NCBI RefSeq assembly: GCF_000165485.1
Contig: NC_014623.1
Coordinates: 1,941,501-2,005,500 of the forward strand
Direction of reading: 5' to 3'
Source: Stigmatella aurantiaca DW4/3-1
Lineage (GTDB): Bacteria > Myxococcota > Myxococcia > Myxococcales > Myxococcaceae
Length of the DNA stretch: 64,000 nucleotides
Below are positions 1-8,626 of the stretch, in pieces. Made by a program: the position numbers and the translations under genes. Positions within the stretch are counted from its first letter, which is position 1, and each line of letters begins with the position of its first letter. The notes beneath the pieces were generated by a model. The model did not search any database, was not told where the DNA came from, and saw only the letters and a program-made list of their open reading frames with translations.

Positions 1-61
1 AGCGGTAGACCCACCGGCTGCGCGGCGCCTGTCCATCGAGGAGGATGCGGAGCTTGCTCAT
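1..61 (-). CDS. partial CDS, product unknown (5' end only)
   Basis: An ATG on the minus strand at 61 opens a frame that runs off the window after 20 codons (starting MSKLRILLDG). It begins 8 nt after the stop codon of the aminotransferase gene ending at 70, so it is probably the fourth gene of the riboswitch-led operon. No Shine-Dalgarno is obvious and too little is visible to assign a family. Confidence 0.45.
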   Translation of the reverse strand, partial: MSKLRILLDGQAPRSRWVYR

Positions 62-69
62 GGGGTGTC

Positions 70-1413
70 TCAGCGCTTCCCTTCGAGCGGGGCCTCGGCC
101 CGCGTCTGGTGCTTTTCATCGAGCACGCTCAGGCACTCGCCGAGGATGCGGAGCATGACGTCCACCTCGTGCTTGCCCACCACGAGGGGCGGCGCGAAGC
201 GGATGGTGGACTTGCCGCAGGACAGCAGGAGCAACCCCTTCTGGAACGCGAGCTGCTCCAGGTCTCCCACGTAGGTGCTCGCGGGCTCCTGGGTCTTGGG
301 GTGGAGGAACTCGCCCCCCACCATCAGGCCCACGCCGCGCACGTCCGCCAGGATGGGATGGCGCGCCTGAAGGGCTCTCAGGCCCTGCTGGAGGTGCTCG
401 CCCGTGGCGCGCACGTTCTCGAGCAACCCTTCCACCACATCCAGCGTCGCGAGCGCCGCCGCGCAGCACAGCGGGTTCCCGCCGTAGGTGCTGCCATGCG
501 AGCCCCGTGGCCACGTCATGACGCGCTCCCGGGCGATGATGGCCCCCAGCGGCATCCCCGAGGCGATGCCCTTGGCGGACAGGAGGATGTCCGGCATGAC
601 GCCAAAGTGCTCCGCGGCGAACATCTTCCCCGTGCGGCCGATGCCCGACTGCACTTCATCGAAGATGAGCAGGATGCCGTGCTTGTCACAGAGCTCGCGC
701 AGGTTTTGCAGGAAGCTCGTGGGCGGCACGATGTAGCCGCCTTCGCCCAGGATGGGCTCCACGAAGATGGCCGCCACCTCGCGTGGGTCCACGTGGCTGA
801 CGAACCAGTCCTGCTCCAGCAACCGGGCGGGGTTGTACGCCGTCTCGCTCGAGGCGGAGGCATAAGGGATGTGGATGACGCCAGGCAGCAGCGGCCCGAA
901 GAAGGCGCGCTGGGCCACCTTGGAGGAGTTGAGCGAGATGGCCCCGTAGCTGCGGCCGTGGAAGCCTCCCTTGAAGGCCACGACGTACTGGCGGCGGGTG
1001 TGGTGACGCGCCAGCTTGAGCGCGCCCTCCACCGCCTCGGTGCCCGAGTTGGTCAGGAAGACCTTCTTGGGGCCCATCTCGGGCAGGTAGCTGGCGAGCC
1101 GCGCGCAGAGCTGGGCGAATGAGTCGTAATAGAAGTCGGTGCCGCAGATGTGCAGGAAGCGGCCAGCCGCTTCCTGGATGGCCCGGACCACCTGGGGATG
1201 GGCATGGCCCGTGGACGCGACCGCGATGCCGGCCATGAAGTCCAGGAAGCGGTTGCCGTCCACGTCGTAAACCCACGGCCCCTCGCCGTGGTCCATCACC
1301 AGGGGGTATTCCTTGATGTACGAGGGCGAGCTGTAACGCCGGTCCAGGTCGATGATGGCCTGGGCGTTGGGGCCGGGGGGCGCCACCTTCACTTCGGGAT
1401 AGATCGTGCTCAT
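70..1413 (-). CDS. class III aminotransferase (ornithine/acetylornithine/GABA type)
   Basis: A 447-residue PLP-dependent fold-type I aminotransferase, normal length for the class III family (acetylornithine, ornithine, GABA aminotransferases). TNSGTEA at about 121-127 binds the cofactor phosphate, FDEVQSGIGRTG carries Asp252 that contacts the PLP ring nitrogen, and Lys281 in LLSAKGIASGMPLG should form the Schiff base. ATG at 1413 is preceded by GAGGG with suitable spacing. The gene starts 12 nt after the aldehyde dehydrogenase stop. Ornithine or another omega-amino acid as donor would yield a semialdehyde for that dehydrogenase; this substrate is inferred from context. Substrate cannot be read from sequence. 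Confidence 0.88.
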   Translation of the reverse strand: MSTIYPEVKVAPPGPNAQAIIDLDRRYSSPSYIKEYPLVMDHGEGPWVYDVDGNRFLDFMAGIAVASTGHAHPQVVRAIQEAAGRFLHICGTDFYYDSFAQLCARLASYLPEMGPKKVFLTNSGTEAVEGALKLARHHTRRQYVVAFKGGFHGRSYGAISLNSSKVAQRAFFGPLLPGVIHIPYASASSETAYNPARLLEQDWFVSHVDPREVAAIFVEPILGEGGYIVPPTSFLQNLRELCDKHGILLIFDEVQSGIGRTGKMFAAEHFGVMPDILLSAKGIASGMPLGAIIARERVMTWPRGSHGSTYGGNPLCCAAALATLDVVEGLLENVRATGEHLQQGLRALQARHPILADVRGVGLMVGGEFLHPKTQEPASTYVGDLEQLAFQKGLLLLSCGKSTIRFAPPLVVGKHEVDVMLRILGECLSVLDEKHQTRAEAPLEGKR

Positions 1414-1425
1414 GAGGTTCCCTCT

Positions 1426-2985
1426 TCAACCCATCCGCGTTTGGGACTGCTCGCGCATGAACTGCGCGACGTAATAGGGGCCGCAGCCGCCCTTGCCCGT
1501 GGAGCCACTGGATTTCCAACCACAGAAGGACTGCACCCCGGGCCAGGCCCCCGTCGTCGCTCCCGTCCGGCGGTTGGCGTACAGCACGCCCGCTTCGACG
1601 CGGTCCATGAAGGCCTCCACGTCGCTGGGCTTGCGGCTGAAGATGCCGGCGGTGAGCCCGTACTCGCCATCGTTGGCGAGCACCAGGGCCTCCTCCAGGG
1701 TGTCGAAGCCCGTCACCCCCACGAAGGGAAGGAAGAGCTCCTCGCGCATCAGCCGGTGGCCGTGCGCCAGTTCCACCACGGTGGGCGCGACGAAATATCC
1801 CTCGGCGAGGGCTCCCTCCAACCGCAGCCGCTCGCCGCCCGCGTGCACGGTGCCATCGCTGCGGGCCGCCGCCGCCGCGCGCTCGAAGCGCTGGACAGAG
1901 GCCTTGTTGATGACTGGGCCCATGTACACGGAGGCGAGGCTCGGGTCTCCCACCGTCACGCCGCGGGCCTTCTCGGCCAGCCGGGTGATGAATTCCTGCT
2001 GAAGGGACTCGTGCACGTAGATGCGGGACAGCGCGCTGCACTTCTGCCCCGAGAGCCCGAAGGCGGAGCGGTAACAGCCCTCGACCGCCATCTCCAGATC
2101 CGCGTCACGGCAGATGATGGCGGGGTTCTTGCCCCCCAGCTCCAGCAGGCACGGCCGTGCCCTCCCCGTGGAGAGCTGCTGGTGGATGCTCATGCCCACC
2201 GCCTTGCTGCCGGTGAAGGTGACGCCATCCAGGGCCGGATGGCGCACCAGCGCCGCACCGAGGGACTCTCCCTCGCCGTGCACCACCTGGAAGACGCCTG
2301 GCGGGAGGCCCGCGTCCGCGAAGGCGTGGTACAGCCCCTCGGCGCACCAGGGGGTCTCCTCGCTCGGCTTGAGGATGACCGCATTGCCGCCGAGCAGCGC
2401 TCCCGCGCTCATGCCCGCCGCGAGCGCGACGGGAAAGTTGAAGGGGGCGATGACCGCGAACACGCCATAGGGCCTGAGCACGTTCCGGGTGTCTTCGTTG
2501 GGGGACAGCCGCGCCATCGGCTTGACGAAGCCCTGGGCCTCCTCGAGCTGGCCCGCGTAGTAGCGCAGCAGGTCCGCGGCCTCCTCCACGTCGCCCAGCG
2601 ACTCGAGCCGGTTCTTGCCCACCTCGAGCGTCATGCGGGCCGCCAGTTCCATCCGGCGCTCGGTGATGAGCGTCGCGGCTCGCCGCAGAATCCGGACCCG
2701 CTCCCCCCAGGGGGTGGCGCCCCAGGCGCGCTGTGCCTCCCGGGCCACGCGCACCACCCGGTCCACCTCGGAGGCGGGGGTGCGGTGGAAGCGCCCGAGC
2801 AACTCGTGGGGGTTGGCCGGGTTGCGGCTCTCCAGCAGGTCTCCGCTCCGGTAGGCCGTGCCCGCGATCCAGGAGGGGTATTCCGCGCCGAGCCTCGCCC
2901 TCACGGACGAGAGGGTTTGATCAAACTGGGCGTGCAGTGCCGACAGGTCCGCATCGAGCATCGAATAGGTGATTCGAAACGTCAT
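1426..2985 (-). CDS. pruA: aldehyde dehydrogenase, L-glutamate gamma-semialdehyde (P5C) dehydrogenase type
   Basis: A 519-residue NAD(P)-dependent aldehyde dehydrogenase. Visible motifs are PFNFP with Asn183, the Rossmann FTGS near 257, the general-base Glu282 in LELGGKNP and catalytic Cys316 in GQKCSA. The long N-terminal region and the C-terminal stretch with NRRTGATTGAWPG and FCGWKSSGSTGKG are typical of the RocA/PutA delta-1-pyrroline-5-carboxylate dehydrogenase branch, which oxidises glutamate semialdehyde to glutamate. The ATG overlaps the stop of the upstream aminotransferase (ATGA), so the two are translationally coupled. Subfamily is likely; a related semialdehyde substrate is possible. 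Confidence 0.87.
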   Translation of the reverse strand: MTFRITYSMLDADLSALHAQFDQTLSSVRARLGAEYPSWIAGTAYRSGDLLESRNPANPHELLGRFHRTPASEVDRVVRVAREAQRAWGATPWGERVRILRRAATLITERRMELAARMTLEVGKNRLESLGDVEEAADLLRYYAGQLEEAQGFVKPMARLSPNEDTRNVLRPYGVFAVIAPFNFPVALAAGMSAGALLGGNAVILKPSEETPWCAEGLYHAFADAGLPPGVFQVVHGEGESLGAALVRHPALDGVTFTGSKAVGMSIHQQLSTGRARPCLLELGGKNPAIICRDADLEMAVEGCYRSAFGLSGQKCSALSRIYVHESLQQEFITRLAEKARGVTVGDPSLASVYMGPVINKASVQRFERAAAAARSDGTVHAGGERLRLEGALAEGYFVAPTVVELAHGHRLMREELFLPFVGVTGFDTLEEALVLANDGEYGLTAGIFSRKPSDVEAFMDRVEAGVLYANRRTGATTGAWPGVQSFCGWKSSGSTGKGGCGPYYVAQFMREQSQTRMG

Positions 2986-4343
2986 AGCCGCTCCATGAAG
3001 GCGGTGATTCCCCGCGCGAGCTTCTCCACCAGTTCATCCACCTCGGCCTCGGTGATGATGAGCGGGGGGCCGATCATCACGAGGTCTCCGTTCGTTCCGT
3101 CGGCGTGGCCCGTGTTGGACCAGAGGACGAGGCCGTGCGCGAAGAGCTCCGAGAGCAGCCCCTCCACCACCTTGCGTGAGCGCTCAAAGGGCTTCTTGCT
3201 GGCCTTGTCTTCCACGAGTTCCACGCCCGCCATCAGTCCGACGCCCTGGACGGAGCCCACGAACGGCAGGGGCAGGAGCACCTCGCGCAACCGGCGTTGC
3301 AGGTACTGGCCCACCCGCGCCGCGTTCGCCACCACCCCGTGGCGCTCGTAGTAGTCGAGCACCGCGAGTCCGGCGGCCGTCATGGCCGGGGCCTGCAAGT
3401 AGGTCTGGGCGTGCATGAAGCCCCCGGAGCCCAGGCGCATCTGCTCGAGGTGCTCCTGGCGGACGAGCAGGGCGCTCAGCGGGGCGTAGCCGCCGCTGAT
3501 GCCCTTGCCGAGCACGAGGACGTCGGGCGTGAAGTCGTACAACTCGCTGGCGAAGAAGCGCCCCGTGCGGCCACACCCGCACATGACCTCGTCGGCGAGG
3601 GTGAGGATGCCGTACCGGCCGCAGATCTCCTGCACGCGCGCGAAGTAGCCAGGCGGAGGAGGGGAGGCCCCCGCCGAGGAGCCGATGACGGGCTCGGCGA
3701 TGAAGGCGGCGATCGTCCCGGGTCCTTCCCGCTGGAGGGTCTCTTCCAGGAGCCGCGCGTAGTGGTCGGCCCCGTCGCGCGCATAGTCCTCGAGCCCCGA
3801 GCGGTAGGGGTAGGGCGCGGGCGTGGTGACGACCTCGGACAACATCGGGCCGAAGAACTTCTTGTAGTGCGGCCGCCCCGAGAGGGAGAGGGCATACAAC
3901 GTGTTGCCGTGGTAGCTGGGCACCCGGGTGATGACCTTGGCGCGCTGCGGCTCCCCCCGCTCGACCCAGAGCTGCCGGATGAACTTGATGGCCGCCTCCA
4001 CGGCCTCGGAGCCGGAGCCGAGGAACGCCGCCCGTGTAAGCCCCTCGGGGGCCAGGGCGCACAGGCGCGAGGCGAGCTGCTCCGTGACCTCGGTCGTGAA
4101 GTGGGTTCCGTTGACGTAGCCGACCCGGAGCAACTGCTCGTGGATGCGGCCGGCCACCTCCCGGTTGCCGTGTCCCACGCTGGCCACGAGCGCCCCGGCG
4201 GAGCCGTCGAGGTAGCGCTTTCCCTGGGTGTCGAAGAGGTAGACGCCCTCTCCGTGAGACACCACGGGGAAGTCGCGCGCCAGGTGGCGCAACAGGACGT
4301 TGCCCTCAGGGTAGCGGACAGGATGTCCCGCGTCGTTTTGCAT
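2982..4343 (-). CDS. class III aminotransferase (BioA-like branch), first gene of the B12-riboswitch operon
   Basis: A 453-residue PLP aminotransferase with GSGSEA at about 109-114, LADEVMCGCGRTG containing Asp251, and Lys280 in LVLGKGISGGYAPLSA. It resembles the 'aspartate aminotransferase family'/DAPA aminotransferase-like branch more than the aminotransferase at 70-1413. ATG at 4343 is chosen because GGAGGG lies about 6 nt upstream and the conserved N-terminus begins here. The frame stays open to 4721, but that part crosses the riboswitch and is not protein-like. It overlaps the dehydrogenase start by 4 nt. The amino donor is unknown. A leader containing a cobalamin aptamer ends about 270 nt upstream. 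Confidence 0.87.
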   Translation of the reverse strand: MQNDAGHPVRYPEGNVLLRHLARDFPVVSHGEGVYLFDTQGKRYLDGSAGALVASVGHGNREVAGRIHEQLLRVGYVNGTHFTTEVTEQLASRLCALAPEGLTRAAFLGSGSEAVEAAIKFIRQLWVERGEPQRAKVITRVPSYHGNTLYALSLSGRPHYKKFFGPMLSEVVTTPAPYPYRSGLEDYARDGADHYARLLEETLQREGPGTIAAFIAEPVIGSSAGASPPPPGYFARVQEICGRYGILTLADEVMCGCGRTGRFFASELYDFTPDVLVLGKGISGGYAPLSALLVRQEHLEQMRLGSGGFMHAQTYLQAPAMTAAGLAVLDYYERHGVVANAARVGQYLQRRLREVLLPLPFVGSVQGVGLMAGVELVEDKASKKPFERSRKVVEGLLSELFAHGLVLWSNTGHADGTNGDLVMIGPPLIITEAEVDELVEKLARGITAFMERL

Positions 4344-4585
4344 CGGCCGCCCTCCACGCACCCGGGCGGCGGAGGCCGTCCGGTTCAAAGCCGTGTGGAG
4401 AAGCGTCCGTTGCCCGACCGCGGCACCTCCGGCTCGACCGAGCCCACGGACCGACCTTCGCCCCCACGGGCGAGCTGGTGACACGAGGGGGGGGGGTTGG
4501 GGAGCCGAGACGCGCGTGCGGATTCGCAAGAACTGCCGCGCTCGGACCTTCCCGCCTTCCCACGAGGCTCCAGGTCGAATGGCCG

Positions 4586-4607
4586 CCCGTGGATGTCTCC
4601 CCACGGG
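4586..4607 (-). promoter_or_regulatory. hairpin just 3' of the riboswitch, candidate expression platform
   Basis: CCCGTGG and CCACGGG form a 7-bp stem around an 8-nt loop a few nucleotides after the aptamer closes. No uridine run follows, so if it is a switch element it would work by Rho, by pairing with the aptamer 3' side, or not at all. A second small stem (TCGCCC/GGGCGA) lies near 4465-4480. Confidence 0.35.
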
Positions 4608-4609
4608 TG

Positions 4610-4795
4610 GATGCGGGCAGGTCTTCGGACTCGTGAGCGCTCCGGCCCAGGGCCGGATTCCTACGGCTCGCCGCTTCCCAGCCCCCGAGGAGCCAGTGCC
4701 AATGGCGAGATTCGTTCTCACTTACCGCTGCGGGGCAGTCCCGGAATCACACCGGGTTCCCTTTTAAGTCCAGGCGTGAGCCCAGACACCAGCAC
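4610..4795 (-). ncRNA. cobalamin (AdoCbl-type) riboswitch aptamer
   Basis: Read on the minus strand, the leader shows the hallmark cobalamin aptamer order. First comes AAAAGGGAACCCGGTGTGAT, then TCCGGGACTGCCCCGCAGCG (the B12-box-like core), GGTAAGTGAGAACGAA, CACTGG, a GGGAAG segment, and the closing GAGTCCGAAGACCTGCC. It sits upstream of the aminotransferase-dehydrogenase-aminotransferase operon and points into it. No B12 synthesis or transport gene is visible here. Boundaries are approximate because the P1 stem was folded by eye. Confidence 0.93.
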
Positions 4796-4942
4796 AGGCG
4801 CGTCTATAGGGTGGGCGTCTCGCGTGTGTCAATAGGTGCGCCCCGTGACGCGGCGGGCCCTTCCTTCCGGCGGCAAGACGTGGGAATCACCAGAGGGAGA
4901 TGAGCCGGGGCTGGTCCCGCCTCAGGCAAAGGAGGAGTTGCC

Positions 4943-5284
4943 ATGACAGGCCCCGAACGCCGCCGCCACCGCCGCTTTCGCGTCCGCTTGAGCGTGCAGT
5001 TCCTGAGGGGGGAGGTGGAAGTCGCAGGGGAGATTTTCAACATCTCCTGCTCCGGCTGCCTGCTCGTCACCCCGGTGGCCCTGAAGCCTGGCGAGCAAGT
5101 GGCTGTCCACCTGCCCAGTCTGGGCAGCCAGCTGATGTCCTTCCGGGTGGTGCGGGTGCGCCCCGTGGGGCCCTGGTTCGCGGTGGCCACCGCCTTCGAG
5201 CCGAACCTGCCCAGCGAGGCCGCGCTGGAGGAGCTCGCCACGCGTGAGCCGGCCTCGGATGACGAGCCCGAGCACCTTTTCTGA
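4943..5284 (+). CDS. PilZ domain protein (putative c-di-GMP receptor)
   Basis: A 113-residue stand-alone PilZ protein. The arginine-rich N-terminus RRRHRRFRVR supplies the RxxxR part of the c-di-GMP site and NISCSGCLL occupies the D/NxSxxG position. The rest fits the small beta-barrel. GGAGG lies 8 nt before the ATG. It is divergent from the riboswitch operon and convergent with the methyltransferase (3-nt gap). c-di-GMP binding is expected from both motif halves; the output partner is unknown. Confidence 0.82.
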   Translation: MTGPERRRHRRFRVRLSVQFLRGEVEVAGEIFNISCSGCLLVTPVALKPGEQVAVHLPSLGSQLMSFRVVRVRPVGPWFAVATAFEPNLPSEAALEELATREPASDDEPEHLF

Positions 5285-5287
5285 GGC

Positions 5288-6136
5288 TCAGCCCGCCTTG
5301 CGGGCCAGCAGCAGGTGGAGACAGCCGGTATCCTCCGTGCGCACCTCGGCGTGGGCCACCCCGGGCAGCCCCTCCACCAGCCGCAGCATGTCCGCGGGGC
5401 TGCGGTAGACGAGGTACCAATCCAACGCACTCTCGGTGAAGTGGAGCATCGGGTTGTCCGCGTTGAAGTTGCCGAGCACCAGCAAGCCCCCCGGCGCGAG
5501 CCCTGCCCAGAGCCGCGTGGTGAGGCTCCGGGCGAAGCGCTCCGTGAGGTAGTCGTACAGCCCGATGGAGTAGAGGAAGTCCTGGGAGTCGCGCTCCAGC
5601 TCGCTGCGGTTGCGCAGCAGCGCGAGCACCGAGCCGCACCACAGGCGCAGCGCCTCCAGCCGGGTGGCGGGCAGGGCCCCCACGCGGTGGAAGTGGGCCA
5701 GCGCCGAGTCCAGCGCGCCCTGATCCTGATCCATCAGGGTGACGCTGTCGAAGCTCACCTCGCGCGCCACCGCCGACAGCTCCGGCGCCGAGCCGGACGC
5801 CACGTTCATCACCCGGCGGGCCCCTCGCGCATGCTCCTCGCGCAGCAGGGCGCTGAGCATGTCCCGGCGGTTGCGCACCGCCTGGAAGCCCGGCAGATCC
5901 AGCGCCCACGTGTCCAGCCAGAGGCCCAGCGGGCTGTCCCCCGCGGGGACGCGCCGGTAGAGGGCCTCCATCATGAGGAAGTCGCCGGCATACCCGCGCG
6001 GCTTCTCCCAGCAGCGCTTGAGCACCGCGCTCTGCCAGAAGAAGGGGCCCGCCTCGGCGCGGAAGCGGAGCTGGGCCTCCGAGGCCCGGCCCAGGCCGAG
6101 GGCGCCTCCAGTTCCACCTGCACGCCAGACATCCAT
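5288..6136 (-). CDS. class I SAM-dependent methyltransferase-like protein
   Basis: A cytosolic protein with KPRGYAGDF near the N-terminus, followed by a nucleotide-binding segment (VMNVASGSAPELSAV) and an acidic strand (LMDQDQGALD), as in class I methyltransferases. The GYAGD element recalls proteins annotated as 3-hydroxypalmitate methyl ester synthesis (PhcB-like); that link is from memory and tentative. The start is uncertain: ATG 6136 gives 282 aa without a clear ribosome site. The frame stays open to an ATG at 6391, but that would overlap the divergent DUF2378 gene by about 110 bp. Confidence 0.68.
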   Translation of the reverse strand: MDVWRAGGTGGALGLGRASEAQLRFRAEAGPFFWQSAVLKRCWEKPRGYAGDFLMMEALYRRVPAGDSPLGLWLDTWALDLPGFQAVRNRRDMLSALLREEHARGARRVMNVASGSAPELSAVAREVSFDSVTLMDQDQGALDSALAHFHRVGALPATRLEALRLWCGSVLALLRNRSELERDSQDFLYSIGLYDYLTERFARSLTTRLWAGLAPGGLLVLGNFNADNPMLHFTESALDWYLVYRSPADMLRLVEGLPGVAHAEVRTEDTGCLHLLLARKAG

Positions 6137-6281
6137 CAGGAGTGCACTGAGCTGAGCAGAATCTTCCGGAAGCGGTGAATGGTGAACGCGCGCTGAGCTT
6201 GCCAGTGTGTTCAGCCAGCCTGTGAGGGTTGTTAATGTCTCAGTGAAGAGAGGTACCCTGGAGACGGAGGAGGAATCGGAG

Positions 6282-6980
6282 ATGGAGAACGTCAAGGGAA
6301 CTCCGGTGGTGAGACATCCTGCGCCCCCCCCAACCAGCCCCTTAGGAGTGGACCGAGCTGTGACACAATCGAGGGACATGCCTTCCCTCATTCACGAGCG
6401 GGCTGTCAAGGAGTGCCGGGAGCGGCAGGTGTTCACTCCCGAGGTCGCCACCGTGCGAGGGCTGATCTTCAATGCGGTGCTCGGGTTGGTGAGCCGGCAC
6501 CAAGGGGAGGCCTCCGCGGCGGAGCTGCGCGGGCTTGTCTCAAAGAAGTCTTACATCGACTTCTTCCCGTATCCCGCGCGGGACTTCTTGCAACTGCTCT
6601 ACGGCGCCGCGGAGGTGCTCGCACCGTATCACGGGGACTCGCTCGATGAGGCCATCCGGGCGTGTGGTGCCGCGGCCGTGTCGGGGTTCTTCCAGTCGGC
6701 GGTGGGGCGCACGCTCACGAACCTCATCGGGCGAGGGGACCCCAAGCGGCTCTTCTCCAACGCGCCGACGGCTTACTCCACCACGGTGGGGTACGGGCAG
6801 CGGACGTACACGCGACTGAACGACCGGGCCGTGCGCTTGCACTTCCGGGGTGACATGCAGCCGGTGCAGTTTCACCAAGGGGTGCTGGAGGAGGCACTCG
6901 CGGCGGTGGGCTGCAAGGGCCGGGTCCGGGTCCGGGTGCTCGGCCTGGATGAAGCCGAGTACACCATCGAATGGGAGTGA
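6282..6980 (+). CDS. DUF2378 / TIGR02265 family protein
   Basis: A 232-residue member of a myxobacterial paralogous family of unknown function. Recognisable blocks are VRGLIFNAVL, YIDFFPYPARDFLQLLYGAA, the RTLTNLIGRGDPKRLFSNAP segment and a C-terminal beta-rich part ending YTIEWE. ATG 6282 has GGAGGAGG 8 nt upstream; a later ATG at 6379 is the other option. No signal peptide or membrane segment is seen. It is divergent from the methyltransferase and shares its promoter region. Confidence 0.85.
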   Translation: MENVKGTPVVRHPAPPPTSPLGVDRAVTQSRDMPSLIHERAVKECRERQVFTPEVATVRGLIFNAVLGLVSRHQGEASAAELRGLVSKKSYIDFFPYPARDFLQLLYGAAEVLAPYHGDSLDEAIRACGAAAVSGFFQSAVGRTLTNLIGRGDPKRLFSNAPTAYSTTVGYGQRTYTRLNDRAVRLHFRGDMQPVQFHQGVLEEALAAVGCKGRVRVRVLGLDEAEYTIEWE

Positions 6981-6986
6981 GCCCGT

Positions 6987-7023
6987 GTTCCCCGCGCCTC
7001 GCGTGAGAGGAGGCGCGGGGAAC
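6987..7023 (+). terminator. strong GC-rich hairpin after the DUF2378 gene
   Basis: A perfect 14-bp stem (GTTCCCCGCGCCTC with GAGGCGCGGGGAAC) and 9-nt loop starts 6 nt after the stop codon. There is no T-run, so it may act as an mRNA 3'-end stabiliser or a Rho-type end rather than a classical intrinsic terminator. Confidence 0.55.
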
Positions 7024-7111
7024 CCGCGGTAGTGGGCAAGCAGGCAGGCGCGCGTGGACTTCTTGTGAGGGGAAGTCGCCCCCGGTACCATCCGGTTTTC
7101 CCTCTCTTCTG

Positions 7112-8626
7112 ATGAACGCGACCGACACCCCAGAAGTCTCCTCCGCCGAGGTGAAGGCTCGCGCTCAGAAGGGCATCGTCGTCCTGCTGGCCCGGACGGT
7201 GGCCTCCCAGGGGCTGCGCGTCATCAGCGCCCTGTGTCTGTCTCGCCTGTTGTTTCCCGGTGACTACGGCCTGTTTGGCATCGTGGCCTATGCCACGTCC
7301 CTGGGGGTCTTCTTGGGGGACCTTGGCCTGAGTGCCGCCCTCGTCCGCCAGGCGCACGAGCCCACGGAAGACGAGACTTCGACCATTTTCTGGTGTCACC
7401 AGGGGCTCACCGCCGCCATCGTCGCCACGGTGATTGCGCTGGCGCCCACCCTCGTGGAGGGCTACGCGCTGGGCGCGCAGGCGCTGCCCATGGTCTATGT
7501 GATGACCCTGGGCCTGTTCTTCTCTTCCCTGCGCGTCATCCCCTTGATGATGCTGGAGCGGAAGCTGGCCTTTCCCGTCATCGCCCGCGCCGAGCTCATC
7601 GAGAACGTGGCGCAGGTGGTCACCACCATCGGTCTGGCCTCGCTGGGCGTGGGGGCTTGGTCGCTCGTGGGCGGCGGGCTGGTGCGCGGCGCGGTGGGGC
7701 TGGGCTGTATCGTGTGGGCCTCGCCCTGGAAGCCGCGGGGCGCCTTCCGGCTCGACGTCGTCCGGCGCCTGCTGGGCTATGGGCTGGGGTTCCAGCTCCC
7801 ACCGCTGGTGGGGGCCGTGTCCGCGGGGTTCATCCCGCTGGTGGTGGGACACTTCCTGGGCAAGGAGGCCGTGGGGCTGGTGAACTGGGCCTGGGCGCTG
7901 GCCTCCACGCCGATGATGCTCAGCATCATCCTCAACCGGGTGGCCTTTCCCGCCTACTGCCGTCTGCAGGATGATCCGGCCGGGTTCGCGGACTACCTGA
8001 GAACGTCGTTGCGGCGCCTGTCCGCCGTGCTCTGTCTGTTCATCCCGTTGGCGGTGCTCGCCGTCCCGGTGGCCGTGCCGCTCTTCTTCGGGGAGCGGTG
8101 GGTGCCCGCCGTGCCACTCGTCCAGTGGTTCAGCCTGGAGTGTGTGCTCACCACGCTCACCGGCCTGCTCGCCACTGCGCAGAACGCGGGGGGCCGGCCC
8201 TGGGAGCGGCTGGCTGTCACCGTGGGGGTGGGCGTGACAAGGTGGACGCTGGGGGCCTGGCTCATCTCCCGCTTTGGCCTCTCGGGCATCGGGCCCCTGG
8301 GGCTCATCGTTGGATTGGGCGAGCTGTGGGTGACCGCATGGCGTGTCACCCAGCTCAACGCCTCGCTCCGGGGCCTGGTGGCCGAGGTGGTGGAGCCTGT
8401 CGTCACCGTGAGCCTGTTGTTGCTGGGCGCCTTCGTGGTGGCCCCCTCGCTCGTCAGCGAAGGGCTGCTGGCCCAGGCGCTGGTGGGGGCCGCGGTCTTC
8501 GCCGGGCTCGTCTTGCTGCGCGAGCAGCTCCCGGGGCCCGTGCCCTTGGTGGCCGAAGTGCGCGCCATCATTGCCCTGGTGAGCGCCCGGCGCGCTAGGG
8601 TCGCTCCCCAAGAGCCATCGCCATGA
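7112..8626 (+). CDS. wzx: Wzx-type polysaccharide flippase (MOP superfamily)
   Basis: A 504-residue polytopic inner-membrane protein with about 12-14 hydrophobic helices. The N-terminal AQKGIVVLLARTVASQGLRV and LFPGDYGLFGIVAYA segments are typical of oligosaccharide flippases, which turn undecaprenyl-PP-linked repeat units to the periplasm. It heads a run of glycosyltransferases and its stop overlaps the next start (ATGA). A polymerase at 25341 and an initiating transferase at 12988 complete a Wzx/Wzy set. The ATG at 7112 lacks a clear Shine-Dalgarno, but no better start is seen. Confidence 0.88.
   Translation: MNATDTPEVSSAEVKARAQKGIVVLLARTVASQGLRVISALCLSRLLFPGDYGLFGIVAYATSLGVFLGDLGLSAALVRQAHEPTEDETSTIFWCHQGLTAAIVATVIALAPTLVEGYALGAQALPMVYVMTLGLFFSSLRVIPLMMLERKLAFPVIARAELIENVAQVVTTIGLASLGVGAWSLVGGGLVRGAVGLGCIVWASPWKPRGAFRLDVVRRLLGYGLGFQLPPLVGAVSAGFIPLVVGHFLGKEAVGLVNWAWALASTPMMLSIILNRVAFPAYCRLQDDPAGFADYLRTSLRRLSAVLCLFIPLAVLAVPVAVPLFFGERWVPAVPLVQWFSLECVLTTLTGLLATAQNAGGRPWERLAVTVGVGVTRWTLGAWLISRFGLSGIGPLGLIVGLGELWVTAWRVTQLNASLRGLVAEVVEPVVTVSLLLLGAFVVAPSLVSEGLLAQALVGAAVFAGLVLLREQLPGPVPLVAEVRAIIALVSARRARVAPQEPSP

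Noticed and set aside
1150-3351. 733-codon plus-strand open frame
   Set aside because: It is antisense to two well-defined enzymes, has shadow composition (Arg/Ala/His-rich) and no domain.
4344-4721. N-terminal extension of the first aminotransferase
   Set aside because: The open frame crosses the riboswitch and is Arg/Pro-rich with no family similarity; a good ribosome site and the family start are at 4343.
6137-6391. Extended N-terminus of the methyltransferase
   Set aside because: Its upstream part overlaps the opposite DUF2378 gene, and no Shine-Dalgarno supports the far start, although it cannot be excluded.
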